Origin: an uncultured Saprospiraceae bacterium
GTDB taxonomy: Bacteria > Bacteroidota > Bacteroidia > Chitinophagales > Saprospiraceae
DNA: 32,108 bases
Direction of reading: 5' to 3'
Assembly: GCA_938001865.1 (NCBI GenBank)
Contig: CALLAW010000009.1
Span: 1 to 32,108, forward strand
The first letter of the stretch is position 1. Each line of letters starts with the position of its first letter. Shown piece by piece: positions 24,273 through 32,108 of this stretch. The notes beneath the pieces are model-generated. The model saw only the letters and a list, made by a program, of their open reading frames with translations, was not told the DNA's origin and made no database searches. A program made the position numbers and the translations under genes.

Positions 24273-24449
24273 CCTTCCTGGACTTGATTACGATCCGATT
24301 CTCTATTGTACGCTATAAGATAGGCTGCATTAACAAACGTAAATCAAATCTTAAATTTCGATAAGTAAGAATTATATTGAATAATCATACGTTATCCTCT
24401 TGACTCGGGACAGTCCTGATCACATTTAGATTATTGATCTTAGCTAGAG

Positions 24450-25262
24450 ATGCAGAGACTAACACAGATAGCGATTTTTGGGATATTATTCTTAGGCCTT
24501 ACGATGGGTATCTTGGCACAAGAGACCATGCCTTGTGAGGCAGACCAGTCTACTTGGAATCATGGCGAACGTCTTACCTATAAAGTCTATTACAACTGGC
24601 AGTTTATCTGGATACCAGCGGGTGAGGTAGAGTTCAGTGTGAGAGAGAGTACTGATTACTATCATATGGATGTGACAGGATCTACCTATAGTTCTTATGA
24701 TCCATTTTTCAAGGTTAGGGATAGCTACAGATCAGTGGTAGATAAGGAGACCGACCTTCCAGTATACTTCGTCAGAGACGTGCTAGAAGGTAATTATGTC
24801 AGATATGATAGTATCTCATTTGACTATGATCAAGGATTGATCCATGAGTACTTTGGGAAGACTAAGGAGAGTGCTGAGTACTTCCAATACGAGATCAATG
24901 GCTGTACTCAGGATATGGTGAGCATCCTTTACTTCTTACGTAATACGTCGGATGAGAGGATCACAGCAGGTAATGATCTACCGATCAATGTATTCTTTGA
25001 TAAGGAGTACTTTGACCTAGACATCCATGTATTAGATATCTATACCAAAAAGATTAAGGGAGTAGGTAAGCACGAAGTCATCCAACTCACACCGCAGATA
25101 GTAACTGAGAATGTATTCCAAGAAGGGAATGAGATGAATATCTATGTCTGTAATGATGAGAGTAAGATCCCACTCCTCATAGAATCTGCCGTTACTGTTG
25201 GATCTGTGAAGGCTGTATTGATCGAGACAGAAAAGACCAAGACTAACCCATTTAAGAGCTAG
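24450..25262 (+). CDS. DUF3108 exported protein
   Basis: The protein has 270 residues. A signal peptide (about residues 1-23, MQRLTQIAIFGILFLGLTMG followed by ILAQ) is followed by a DUF3108 domain: WNHGERLTYKVYYNWQFIWI and AGEVEFSV at the start, then DPFFKVRDSYRSVVDKETDL, FVRDVLEGNYVRYDSISFDY and the Cys-containing TQDMVSILYFLRNT, ending with SKIPLLIESAVTVGSVKAVL. DUF3108 proteins are predicted periplasmic beta-rich proteins that often occur in Bacteroidota and Proteobacteria; their function is not established. It is followed after 19 nt by the DUF4230 gene, probably as a pair. No promoter box was recognised in the 177 bp before it. Confidence 0.88.
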   Translation: MQRLTQIAIFGILFLGLTMGILAQETMPCEADQSTWNHGERLTYKVYYNWQFIWIPAGEVEFSVRESTDYYHMDVTGSTYSSYDPFFKVRDSYRSVVDKETDLPVYFVRDVLEGNYVRYDSISFDYDQGLIHEYFGKTKESAEYFQYEINGCTQDMVSILYFLRNTSDERITAGNDLPINVFFDKEYFDLDIHVLDIYTKKIKGVGKHEVIQLTPQIVTENVFQEGNEMNIYVCNDESKIPLLIESAVTVGSVKAVLIETEKTKTNPFKS

Positions 25263-25281
25263 CCTTATACCCTCAGACACT

Positions 25282-25875
25282 ATGCGTAATCTCATCTCTG
25301 TCATCTTGGTTATTGGTCTATTGATATTTGCTTTCATGTCAGGGATCTGGTATGTCAAGCAAAAATCTATCACAACTCAAAGCTCGGATCTAGTCATCGA
25401 GAATATCGAAAAAATCTGGAGACTCTCAACAGTCGAAGCTCGGATCTCAGAGTTATACAAATTCAAAGATTATTACTACTACGACTTCAGTCCATTACGA
25501 AAAGAGGCACTCGTCAAGGTGAATGCAAGGGTGGCAGCCGGATTTGACTTCGATGAAGTATCTCTGACATTTGATGAGCAGAGTCAAGAGATACTCCTTA
25601 ACAACTTTCCGCAACCCAAAATATTGACAATCGATCATACGCTTGAGTACTACGATATCAAGCAAGGGACTTTCAACGGATTCAGTCCAGAGGAGTTATC
25701 TAAGCTCCAGCAGCAAGCTAAGGACTCTATACAGACCGCAGCTATAGACCAAGAGATATTATCAGCAGCAGCAGAGACCAAGGACGAACTCATCGATCTC
25801 ATCACACTTGCAAGTAAAGGGATGGGTTGGTCGATTATCATTGAGGATGATAAATCTCCAGTATTACTAGATTGA
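25282..25875 (+). CDS. DUF4230 membrane-anchored protein
   Basis: The protein has 197 residues. An N-terminal membrane helix (about 4-24, LISVILVIGLLIFAFMSGIW) anchors a domain that matches DUF4230 in pattern: LSTVEARISELYKFKDYYYY, KEALVKVNARVAAGFDFDEV, then LLNNFPQPKILTIDHTLEYY, where the family usually has a short LPxP-like stretch, and finally a C-terminal helix with DELIDLITLASKGMGWSIII. The function of the family is unknown; the topology suggests a periplasmic face. It lies 19 nt after the DUF3108 gene. The convergent acyltransferase gene ends about 200 bp further on. Confidence 0.85.
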   Translation: MRNLISVILVIGLLIFAFMSGIWYVKQKSITTQSSDLVIENIEKIWRLSTVEARISELYKFKDYYYYDFSPLRKEALVKVNARVAAGFDFDEVSLTFDEQSQEILLNNFPQPKILTIDHTLEYYDIKQGTFNGFSPEELSKLQQQAKDSIQTAAIDQEILSAAAETKDELIDLITLASKGMGWSIIIEDDKSPVLLD

Positions 25876-26076
25876 TTTTTTTCTAAAGTCTAATTGGATG
25901 TCTAGGTACGGAGATTTTTTTGAAATTGATTAAAGGACTCTGTATAGAATGATCCATGATCTATAAGGCAGTATCAAGCCATAAGTAGAGAGCAAATTAT
26001 CAGCATTGAATCGTTTGGTTGCTTTACCCACAGATAGCATAGATCAGAGATCAATAAGTATAGCGATCGCTTAAGA

Positions 26077-26946
26077 TCAATAATCCAACTGATGCTTCCA
26101 TCGCTTATGTGTCCAGAGCCATTGACTTGGGTCTGCGATGAGTTGAGCAGAGAGATGGTCGAAGTATGTCTGAGTCAGGCTACCAACTACTCCATCAGAT
26201 GCATCATGACTGATCAAGATTGGTGTTACTTGATAGTGACCTCTAGAGATCCTCACTATCTGTAGGTAATAGACTGGAGTATTGTACTTACGAGCATACC
26301 CCTCTCCTCCATGTAGAGCCTTCGATGGACGATCTAATAATGTGACATCAAGGGCTTTGGCATTTTTAGAGGGATTCTGATCGGCGATGTAGACGATGCC
26401 TTTTGGTCTATCTCCTTTTTCGAAGAGGAGTTTTTTTCTTTTGTCATAGATTGAGACCATTCCTGTTCCAGTCTTGCCTCTTTCTCTCCAGATATAGGCA
26501 TTGATTCGCTTGTTTTTGACTGGTTTGATGAGACCGATGATGTGATGTGGCAGTCTCTCTTCTAAGGTCAGTGTGCCCCATTCCCAGTTGCCATAGTGTG
26601 CTGCAAAGAATGTGACATCTTTTCCTTCATCAAAGTGAGATTGGAGTTCTGGACTTGATCTGACTTGGTATCGACTGTGTATTGTATCTATTGCTGCTGA
26701 GTAGCTCTTGAGTGATTCTAGGATGAGATCAGTGAGATTGAGATAGATTGCTTTGATCAGGGCAGGTCTCTCTTGAGGACTGAGATCGGGTAGGGCATAG
26801 TCAAGATTGGCATTGATGACATCGAGTCGATACTTGACTACAGCATGCATGACCCACGCGAGGAAGTTAGAGAGTCGATAGATCACAGCCCAAGGTAAGA
26901 GTGATATCAAGCCAATCAATATCCGGAATAGGAGGTATCCGATCAT
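26077..26946 (-). CDS. Lipid A biosynthesis acyltransferase (LpxL/HtrB family)
   Basis: The protein has 289 residues. This inner-membrane family transfers an acyl chain from acyl-ACP onto a lipid A precursor, or in related members onto other lipids such as ornithine lipids. An N-terminal hydrophobic segment (about 3-35) is followed by the catalytic HX4E motif, His117 to Glu122, in AAHYGNWEW; the family's conserved Arg/Lys-rich and Asp-Gln-Asn segment appears as YIADQNPSKNAKA. The C-terminus WLWTHKRWKH is a strong family signature. The length is close to usual (about 300). Its ATG overlaps the stop of the 91-residue gene by 4 bp (ATGA), so it is translationally coupled with it. It is the last gene of the haem lyase run; no clear terminator was seen after it. 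Confidence 0.93.
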   Translation of the reverse strand: MIGYLLFRILIGLISLLPWAVIYRLSNFLAWVMHAVVKYRLDVINANLDYALPDLSPQERPALIKAIYLNLTDLILESLKSYSAAIDTIHSRYQVRSSPELQSHFDEGKDVTFFAAHYGNWEWGTLTLEERLPHHIIGLIKPVKNKRINAYIWRERGKTGTGMVSIYDKRKKLLFEKGDRPKGIVYIADQNPSKNAKALDVTLLDRPSKALHGGEGYARKYNTPVYYLQIVRISRGHYQVTPILISHDASDGVVGSLTQTYFDHLSAQLIADPSQWLWTHKRWKHQLDY

Positions 26947-27218
26947 ATGATTTCTGGAAATTGGATATCGTTGCCACCACTCGCCTCGAAGATTGCAGCT
27001 GATTGGTCCTCGAGCATTGATACGAATCTCTCAGCGACTCCTGGAGCTAGGTTAGGTGCTATGGTATGCTGTAAGGTATCAAGTGAATCTACAGCACCAT
27101 CTCTGAACTTGAACCACTGCTCGAGGTGGTATTGCTCATACTTTAGCGAATATTTATTTTCGTATTCGAAGCCAGTGATCCGTATGGAGTCGTGTGTACT
27201 TTCAAAGACTATTCTCAT
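26943..27218 (-). CDS. 91-residue protein of unknown function, coupled at both ends
   Basis: This protein was not recognised. It is acidic, without signal peptide or membrane helix, so probably cytoplasmic. Its middle has amphipathic-looking helices (YSLKYEQYHLEQWFKFRDGA, PGVAERFVSMLEDQSAAIFE). It is considered real because its ATG overlaps the stop of the Rossmann/DUF2520 gene by 4 bp (27215-27218) and its stop overlaps the ATG of the acyltransferase gene by 4 bp (26943-26946), both as ATGA, a very unlikely coincidence. The plus-strand open frame opposite it is taken as a shadow. A role linked to its neighbours is possible but not shown. Confidence 0.7.
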   Translation of the reverse strand: MRIVFESTHDSIRITGFEYENKYSLKYEQYHLEQWFKFRDGAVDSLDTLQHTIAPNLAPGVAERFVSMLEDQSAAIFEASGGNDIQFPEII

Positions 27219-28018
27219 TGGTATTTAGTTTTGAGTTGACGAGTAAAGAGATGATAGATAGCCTTCATCTCAGCAAAATCTGTCAGTAAATTGAGGTGTT
27301 GGTTGATCGTTTTTTCATCACCCCTTTTGGCTGGACCAGTCTGAGTATCTCGAGGGTAGCCGGTGATAAACTTAGCTAATGTCTCTCGCATCAATGGATC
27401 TAAGAGATGTGGATCTATCTGGTGTGTATCAAGGTAGTGATATGCAGTACTCAATAGGTGATTGACGAAGTTACAAGATGCTACGGCTGCGACATGGAGG
27501 TGTTTCCTTTCAGTGCTATTACATGTCAGGACAGTCTTGCTCAGCTTATCCGCAAGTGCAAATAGGATCTCACTTGTATATCGATCGCTTGCCTCTATCA
27601 GGAATGGAATCGTGTGTAAGTCCATCCTTCTGCTCTTGCTAAATGTCTGCAACGGGTAGTAGACACCTGTATGTTGGGAGTATGTATCTATCTGATCTAG
27701 TGAGACACTACCAGTCGTATGTGCAATGATCTTATCATCATCGATGAGCTCAGAGAGTTGTGCTATGACGGGTACTACGACGTCGTCAGGGACACTTACT
27801 AGGTAGACTGAGGCATCGGTATTGATCTCAGAGAGTTGATCGACTGCAGTACTCATGCATTGCAGAGCTAGTATCTTGGCAGTATGGATATTACGGCTAT
27901 AGATCTGTAATACGTTGACTCCAGCGATAGCCAGACCACGATAGAGATGGGAAGCGACATTGCCGCTGCCAATACCGACGACTGTTATTGGGTTTTGTGT
28001 CTTTTCTTTCTTTGCCAC
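27215..28018 (-). CDS. Rossmann-like / DUF2520 protein
   Basis: The protein has 267 residues from the GTG at 28018 (AKKEKTQNPITVVGIGSGNV), or 282 from the ATG at 28063. The GTG is preferred because the upstream frame would overlap the haem lyase gene by 79 bp; the GTG reduces the overlap to 34 bp. The choice is not certain. Residues of about 9-130 are a Rossmann-like NAD(P)-binding domain (VVGIGSGNVASHLYRGL, VYLVSVPDDVV, HTTGSVSLDQI), and the rest is DUF2520, with VYYPLQTFSKSRRMDL, FVNHLLSTAYHYLD and PLMRETLAKFI. This two-domain family resembles 6-phosphogluconate or ketopantoate dehydrogenase-like reductases; its reaction is not established. Its stop overlaps the 91-residue gene by 4 bp. Confidence 0.86.
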   Translation of the reverse strand: MAKKEKTQNPITVVGIGSGNVASHLYRGLAIAGVNVLQIYSRNIHTAKILALQCMSTAVDQLSEINTDASVYLVSVPDDVVVPVIAQLSELIDDDKIIAHTTGSVSLDQIDTYSQHTGVYYPLQTFSKSRRMDLHTIPFLIEASDRYTSEILFALADKLSKTVLTCNSTERKHLHVAAVASCNFVNHLLSTAYHYLDTHQIDPHLLDPLMRETLAKFITGYPRDTQTGPAKRGDEKTINQHLNLLTDFAEMKAIYHLFTRQLKTKYQ

Positions 28019-30795
28019 AGTGCAAATATAAACCCTAGAATCATTAGGATAGAGCCTAACCAAAATAAGTTGATCCCAGGAAACTCTTTTGCCTCGAGAA
28101 CAATAATGTCAGATCTTGGTACATCTTCCGCAATCATAAACTTCAATTCGGAAATGTCTCTCGTATCTTTAGCAATAGCGATCTCTAACTCACCAGTCTG
28201 AGGATCTAATGAAACAAATCTGATGTGAATACCGCTGATAGGGTCATAATCCTTAATATTGAGTGGTCGATTATTCCTGATGAAGTAGATTGGAGTCAGT
28301 CCAAACTCTCGATCTTGACCTGTAATGTAGAGGTCTGCACCCACATGGATATCTCCTTGCTTAGGTGTATAGCTCGCATTATTGACATCCTTGAGGATGC
28401 TTCTGAGCTTGACTAAGTACCCGTCATAGAAGAAGTCTTGACCTTCTGAGATCTTATATGATTGATACTCTAGTTGGTCTTCAGTGTCAAATGTATTTCT
28501 GAAGACTTCTTGGTCTAGTTTGACCTTGACTCCAAGTTTGTCCTCTACTGCATGATACTCGAAGATAGAATTGTCTTTGAGCCCCATCGCAGGAGTCAGG
28601 CGGTAAGTCGTATCATCATCCATGACGCCAAAGTCTAGATCTACTCCCAATGTCAAGACCATCGAGTCTTGGTTAATATCCTGGTGCTGAGGTGAGTATG
28701 TCAGGCCTCTGATGATAGCAAAGTGTCCTTTGGTGATCAGCGTATCACCTACTTGTCCACTATATGTAAAGTACTTGAGTGAATCTTCTACCTCTTTAGC
28801 CAGTTCGATATCTTGCTGAGATCGTGGTAGTGAGGCGATATTAGTAAAGATGTCCTTGTGGAGATAATGCTTTGTGTCTGGATTAGATGCTGCTATCTTG
28901 GTGAATTCTTTATTGTATTGAACATTTGGACTTACCGTAAATGATTCAATAATCTCTTGTCTCTCATTGACTTTGTCAAATCTCACATCAAAGTACCTAT
29001 AGCGACCATCGATCGTATCACTCTCGTAAGTGATCCAATAGTCATTGACATACATAGGGACTTCTTTGATGAGAGTGATTACCTTGGACAGAGATTCGTC
29101 GGCGACCAATCCTTTCATCGCGAATGGATTAGAAGAGATGACTCGTGTGTTGAGTCCACTCGTAATCGTACCTAAGATCATCATCGCAAATCCGAAGTGA
29201 GAGAGTGAGGCTGCAGCCATTTTTGTCTTTTGGATTGCTTTGCGGATCAGATACCAGAGACTCGCAACCATCCCATAGAGTAAGACGAAAGTCAATATCG
29301 CATATCTCAATTCAAAGTAATCAATCCAGAATGTCATCAGGTAAGTACAGAGACCGGCAATCCCCAAGAAGCTTACTTGAGAGATGATCAGAGACTTTCT
29401 GAATTCTGCAGTCCAGTTAGTCTTATTGAATCGAGTATATACAGAAAATCCACTGAGCAGTCCTATGAAGATAGCTACCCAGAGTTGATATTTATTGTAG
29501 TGGGGGATTGGTTCTTCGATCACCTTACCTACATAGAGTGGATCGAAGTATTCCATGATGGCATTGTAGACAGGTAACGATGATGATACTGTGATCAACG
29601 CAGCCGAGAAGAAGAGGACAATTGCCCCGATGAACATCCAAAACTCTTTGGAGTAGACAGACTCTTCCTTTGGTTTAGTTGGTACTGCTTTTGCCCTGAG
29701 CAGGTAGAGTACAAGTCCGAGGATGGCAAATGTCCCAATGTAAGCAACCAACTGCCACTCGAGTCCCATCTCTGTAAATGCATGAGCTGAGGTGTCTCCA
29801 AGTATGCCACTTCGTGTGAGGAATGTACTATAGACAATCATCAAGAATGTCAATACGTAGAAGATATATGTACTCTTGATCGAGTAGCCAGTAGCATTGG
29901 AGATGACATTGGTATGGACTCCTGCGATGAGGATTAGCCATGGTACGAGTGACATGTTTTCTACTGGATCCCATGCCCAATAGCCACCGAAGCTGAGTGC
30001 TTCGTAAGCCCAAGCTCCTCCCATCAAGATCCCAGTCCCAAGGATCGCTGCAGAGAAGATGCCCCATGTAGTCACAGGTCGAAGCCATCCCTTATAATCT
30101 CTGGTCCACCAACCTGCAATCGCATAGGCAAATGGGAGAGTCGTAGATGCAAATCCAAGGAAAAGAATCGGTGGATGTATAGTCATCCAGTAATTCTGTA
30201 AGAGTTCATTGAGTCCATTCCCGTCCACGATTTGTGTCAGATATTGAGCATTGTTGAAGAGTGGAATATCCATCGTGTCTCGGAGGAGTAGGGTAGGGTT
30301 GATACCCCACTTGAATCCTTCGGCACCTATAGGGATGTAGATCCCTAGTATCATACTATGAGTAAATGCCTGAACTGCCAAGATCACAGCAGCGACAGGA
30401 CTCTTCCACTTGCTATCCTTGCGGAATAGTAGGATGCCACAGAGAATGATATGCCAAAACATCCACAGAAGAAAGCTCCCCTCTTGACCTTCCCAGAAGG
30501 CTGACCAGACGTATCGCATAGGGAGATCATTGGAGACATGCTCCCATGCATATCGATACTCATACATATGATTGACCATCATGTAGAACATCGATGCAAT
30601 GACTGTGAAGACACTCACACCATGGAGGACGAATGCAACCTTACCTATGCGTTGCCAACTCTGATTGCCTCCTTGGGTATGTCTATAGAAAGCGTAAATT
30701 GCAAGCAAGCAAACTGTAAATCCAAAGGTCAATGCAAACTGGCTCAGTTGGCCTGGCAGGAGTGACTCTCCGATATATTTTATTGTTGAATCCAT
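27985..30795 (-). CDS. CcmF/CcsA-type cytochrome c haem lyase
   Basis: The protein has 936 residues, multi-spanning, and should attach haem to apocytochrome c at the periplasmic face of the inner membrane. Signatures include WSAFWEGQEGSFLLW (about 97-111), WMTIHPPILFLGF with a conserved His at 207, and the haem-handling WWD region GGYWAWDPVENMSLVPWL (270-287), followed by YSTFLTRSGILGDTSAHAF. The first 520 or so residues cover the CcmF core. The C-terminal part (about 560-905) is a long periplasmic region with few helices, and a last helix ends near the terminus (INLFWLGSILMILGFIFALW). CcmF is usually about 650 residues, so this is a long form; such forms are usual in Bacteroidota. It heads the overlapping run to the acyltransferase. 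A promoter-like element lies at 30805-30818. Confidence 0.92.
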   Translation of the reverse strand: MDSTIKYIGESLLPGQLSQFALTFGFTVCLLAIYAFYRHTQGGNQSWQRIGKVAFVLHGVSVFTVIASMFYMMVNHMYEYRYAWEHVSNDLPMRYVWSAFWEGQEGSFLLWMFWHIILCGILLFRKDSKWKSPVAAVILAVQAFTHSMILGIYIPIGAEGFKWGINPTLLLRDTMDIPLFNNAQYLTQIVDGNGLNELLQNYWMTIHPPILFLGFASTTLPFAYAIAGWWTRDYKGWLRPVTTWGIFSAAILGTGILMGGAWAYEALSFGGYWAWDPVENMSLVPWLILIAGVHTNVISNATGYSIKSTYIFYVLTFLMIVYSTFLTRSGILGDTSAHAFTEMGLEWQLVAYIGTFAILGLVLYLLRAKAVPTKPKEESVYSKEFWMFIGAIVLFFSAALITVSSSLPVYNAIMEYFDPLYVGKVIEEPIPHYNKYQLWVAIFIGLLSGFSVYTRFNKTNWTAEFRKSLIISQVSFLGIAGLCTYLMTFWIDYFELRYAILTFVLLYGMVASLWYLIRKAIQKTKMAAASLSHFGFAMMILGTITSGLNTRVISSNPFAMKGLVADESLSKVITLIKEVPMYVNDYWITYESDTIDGRYRYFDVRFDKVNERQEIIESFTVSPNVQYNKEFTKIAASNPDTKHYLHKDIFTNIASLPRSQQDIELAKEVEDSLKYFTYSGQVGDTLITKGHFAIIRGLTYSPQHQDINQDSMVLTLGVDLDFGVMDDDTTYRLTPAMGLKDNSIFEYHAVEDKLGVKVKLDQEVFRNTFDTEDQLEYQSYKISEGQDFFYDGYLVKLRSILKDVNNASYTPKQGDIHVGADLYITGQDREFGLTPIYFIRNNRPLNIKDYDPISGIHIRFVSLDPQTGELEIAIAKDTRDISELKFMIAEDVPRSDIIVLEAKEFPGINLFWLGSILMILGFIFALWQRKKRHKTQ

Positions 30796-30804
30796 ATCTA
30801 GACC

Positions 30805-30818
30805 GCGAAATTACAAAT
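30805..30818 (-). promoter_or_regulatory. Promoter-like element ATTTGTAATTTCGC upstream of the haem lyase gene
   Basis: The same 14-mer stands upstream of the CHAP gene (6050-6063, minus). Here it ends 10 nt before the ATG at 30795, so the transcript would have a very short leader. The -7 box proper is imperfect (GACATTTG for TAnnTTTG). Confidence 0.4.
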
Positions 30819-30881
30819 GTCTAAGGATATCAATGCTTATTAGTTCTCTTATGTTTTGGGCACACTCTATATATTGTAAAG

Positions 30882-30903
30882 ATGTCCATTTACCTATGGA
30901 CAT
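30882..30903. repeat. Inverted repeat ATGTCCAT-N6-ATGGACAT
   Basis: Perfect 8-bp arms (30882-30889 and 30896-30903) in the spacer between the Panacea-type gene and the haem lyase gene. No T tract follows on either strand. Candidate operator or transcript hairpin. Confidence 0.6.
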
Positions 30904-30915
30904 TTGATCATATTT

Positions 30916-30951
30916 TTTATTCTTCTTGTATCTCCTTTTAAGAAGAATAAA
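30916..30951. repeat. Inverted repeat with 12-bp perfect arms
   Basis: TTTATTCTTCTT (30916-30927) and AAGAAGAATAAA (30940-30951) are exact reverse complements around a 12-nt loop. It is the longest perfect hairpin noticed in the window. The T run precedes rather than follows the stem, so it is not a standard intrinsic terminator on the plus strand; on the minus strand A's follow it. Confidence 0.7.
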
Positions 30952-30978
30952 TGGTGCAAAATTTGCTCCCATATCGTA

Positions 30979-31008
30979 AGAAAGAAAAACCTACAGCATA
31001 TTCTTTCT
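30979..31008. repeat. Inverted repeat AGAAAGAA-N14-TTCTTTCT
   Basis: Perfect 8-bp arms (30979-30986 and 31001-31008), the third inverted repeat in 130 bp. It lies 34 bp past the stop of the Panacea-type gene (minus), where a terminator would be expected, but no T run follows. Confidence 0.5.
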
Positions 31009-31041
31009 CGACCTAAACCTCATTCCAGGAGTCTGGTTTTA

Positions 31042-32046
31042 TTATATCTGCGTTATATCAAAAGCATAATTGTAATCGATTAATCTTCTTTCACCCTCAT
31101 TGTCTAACCATGCTTTTTCTCTGTGACTAAATTCAATAACCTCACTTGTGTTCATTTTTGAAAAATTAGAACAAACTAAATCTAATATTTCAATTTCTTC
31201 ATTGGTGAAAATATCAGGATTAAATTGTTTCTCCGCAGCCTTATTAAAACGGTAGCCAAATACATTTTCAGTAAAAGCTACATTTTCAATTTCAATATCT
31301 TTTTTATTAGACATGAATTCATAGATACTATTATAATTATTGGGCACAGGACCCATTTTAATTGCTTTGTAGCGAACTCCACTCATTGAAAAACAATTTT
31401 GTCGATATGCTAAAAAATCTGAATAAAATAGCAGCTTATTAAGAACAGTTTTCCACGGGCTAATTCGCTCTGAGAAGAACTTGACCATCTCTGTAAGTTT
31501 AGTGAAATCAGGTTTTACGTATCCAGATATTGAATCTGGTAGTTTACTCCCTAACAAATAATCTTCCATGCTTATTGAAAATGAATTCTTCTTAATGTTC
31601 CAAATTATCTTATCAACCCATTGGATGATATCCAATTTTTCTTTGTGGGCAAGAGTATCACACATATCAACCATATCTCTAAATTTTCTTGGATCTTCTA
31701 CTAATTGTATTAGTTTTCCATTTGAAATAGATGGGACCTCTCCATTTTCATAATTTCTATAACTATTAATTCCAAATCCCAATATTTCAGACATTTTAGT
31801 AGCTGACAAATTATACCTTTTACGAATCGATCTAATTTCAGAAGGAAAAGGTAAATTATATTTATCTCTATATTGATTATGAACTTGAAGTAGATTCAAT
31901 TCATCAAATTCAGTTGAAGTGAATTCTTCACGTGAAGTATCACACACATAAGAATGACTAAAAAAACTGAACTCTTCCTTTCTAAACGTAAGAGAACTCT
32001 TCCTTCTGGTCAAAGACATTTCTTTTCCTGTAATCGGACTCTTCAT
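31042..32046 (-). CDS. HTH plus Panacea (SocA/DUF4065) antitoxin-like protein
   Basis: The protein has 334 residues from the ATG at 32046 (MKSPITGKEMSLTRRKSSLT), preferred to the in-frame ATG at 32103 because family members begin this way. The N-terminus (about 1-60) is MqsA-like in arrangement but has a single Cys (SHSYVCDT), so it lacks a full zinc ribbon. A helix-turn-helix of XRE/MqsA type follows at about 70-120 (IRSIRKRYNLSATKMSEILG, NSYRNYENGEVPS). The C-terminal half (about 180-330) matches the Panacea (SocA-like, DUF4065) domain, with VLNKLLFYSDFLAY and GVRYKAIKMGPVPNNYNSIY. Panacea proteins are antitoxins paired with many unrelated toxins, and the HTH suggests autoregulation. No partner gene is seen downstream (246 bp without a frame); it could lie beyond the right edge. 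The gene is AT-rich compared with its neighbours, which suggests transfer. Confidence 0.82.
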   Translation of the reverse strand: MKSPITGKEMSLTRRKSSLTFRKEEFSFFSHSYVCDTSREEFTSTEFDELNLLQVHNQYRDKYNLPFPSEIRSIRKRYNLSATKMSEILGFGINSYRNYENGEVPSISNGKLIQLVEDPRKFRDMVDMCDTLAHKEKLDIIQWVDKIIWNIKKNSFSISMEDYLLGSKLPDSISGYVKPDFTKLTEMVKFFSERISPWKTVLNKLLFYSDFLAYRQNCFSMSGVRYKAIKMGPVPNNYNSIYEFMSNKKDIEIENVAFTENVFGYRFNKAAEKQFNPDIFTNEEIEILDLVCSNFSKMNTSEVIEFSHREKAWLDNEGERRLIDYNYAFDITQI

Positions 32047-32108
32047 AATTATTGTTTTAAAGGGTAATTCATTGGATGTTCTGCCAAATGAAACGAAATA
32101 CACATTAC

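Noticed and set aside
26062-26071. AGCGATCGCT palindrome (contains GCGATCGC)
   Set aside because: A single copy; the HIP1 element is a cyanobacterial repeat, so this is coincidence.
26947-27228. Plus-strand frame of 93 codons
   Set aside because: It is opposite the 91-residue gene, whose reality is supported by two ATGA overlaps.

Overview
The window comes from a member of the Bacteroidota, most likely a Saprospiria-like or similar marine/gliding lineage. The signs are type IX secretion (T9SS) sorting domains of both type A and type B, SprB-type repeats, MopE-type metal-binding repeats, a futalosine-pathway menaquinone gene, a bacillithiol gene, no clear Shine-Dalgarno sites, and several intergenic TAnnTTTG boxes typical of this phylum's promoters. 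Lineage below phylum is inference. No rRNA, tRNA, IS element or CRISPR array was found.

Layout. Positions 1-6022 (minus strand) hold three cell-envelope genes: a very large secreted repeat protein cut by the left edge just inside its T9SS sorting domain, a propeller-SprB-OmpA protein, and a CHAP-domain lipoprotein. Positions 6234-8480 (plus) hold ffh, a small exported protein with a TTG start, and a lipoprotein, closed by a strong terminator. Positions 8630-12051 (minus) form a run mqnA, mscS-like, fabH, bshB1. Positions 12416-17430 (plus) hold an NAD-dependent sugar epimerase-like protein and a 1260-residue T9SS protein with a cohesin-like domain and about eleven SprB repeats. Positions 17941-21355 (minus) hold a DUF1573 lipoprotein and an overlapping pair: a CaCA-type cation/Ca2+ antiporter and a LamG-like T9SS protein. 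Positions 21516-25875 (plus) hold tatC, a coupled membrane protein, an exported DsbA-family oxidoreductase, a small gene that appears frameshifted, and DUF3108 and DUF4230 proteins. Positions 26077-30795 (minus) form a chain with overlaps at every junction: a CcmF-type cytochrome c haem lyase, a Rossmann/DUF2520 protein, an unknown 91-residue protein and an LpxL-type acyltransferase. At the right edge, 31042-32046 (minus), lies an AT-rich gene for an antitoxin-like protein with a helix-turn-helix and a Panacea (SocA/DUF4065) domain; it looks acquired.

The common theme is envelope biology: export (SRP, Tat, T9SS cargo), lipid and lipid A synthesis, cytochrome c maturation, thiol chemistry and large surface adhesins. 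Most of this is ordinary core genome. The items most worth a second look are the orphan Panacea-type gene and the cluster of inverted repeats beside it, the near-identical 264-bp tandem repeats in the first gene, the unknown 91-residue protein locked between two genes by ATGA overlaps, and the split gene at 23792-24272. No complete and clearly new system is visible inside the window.
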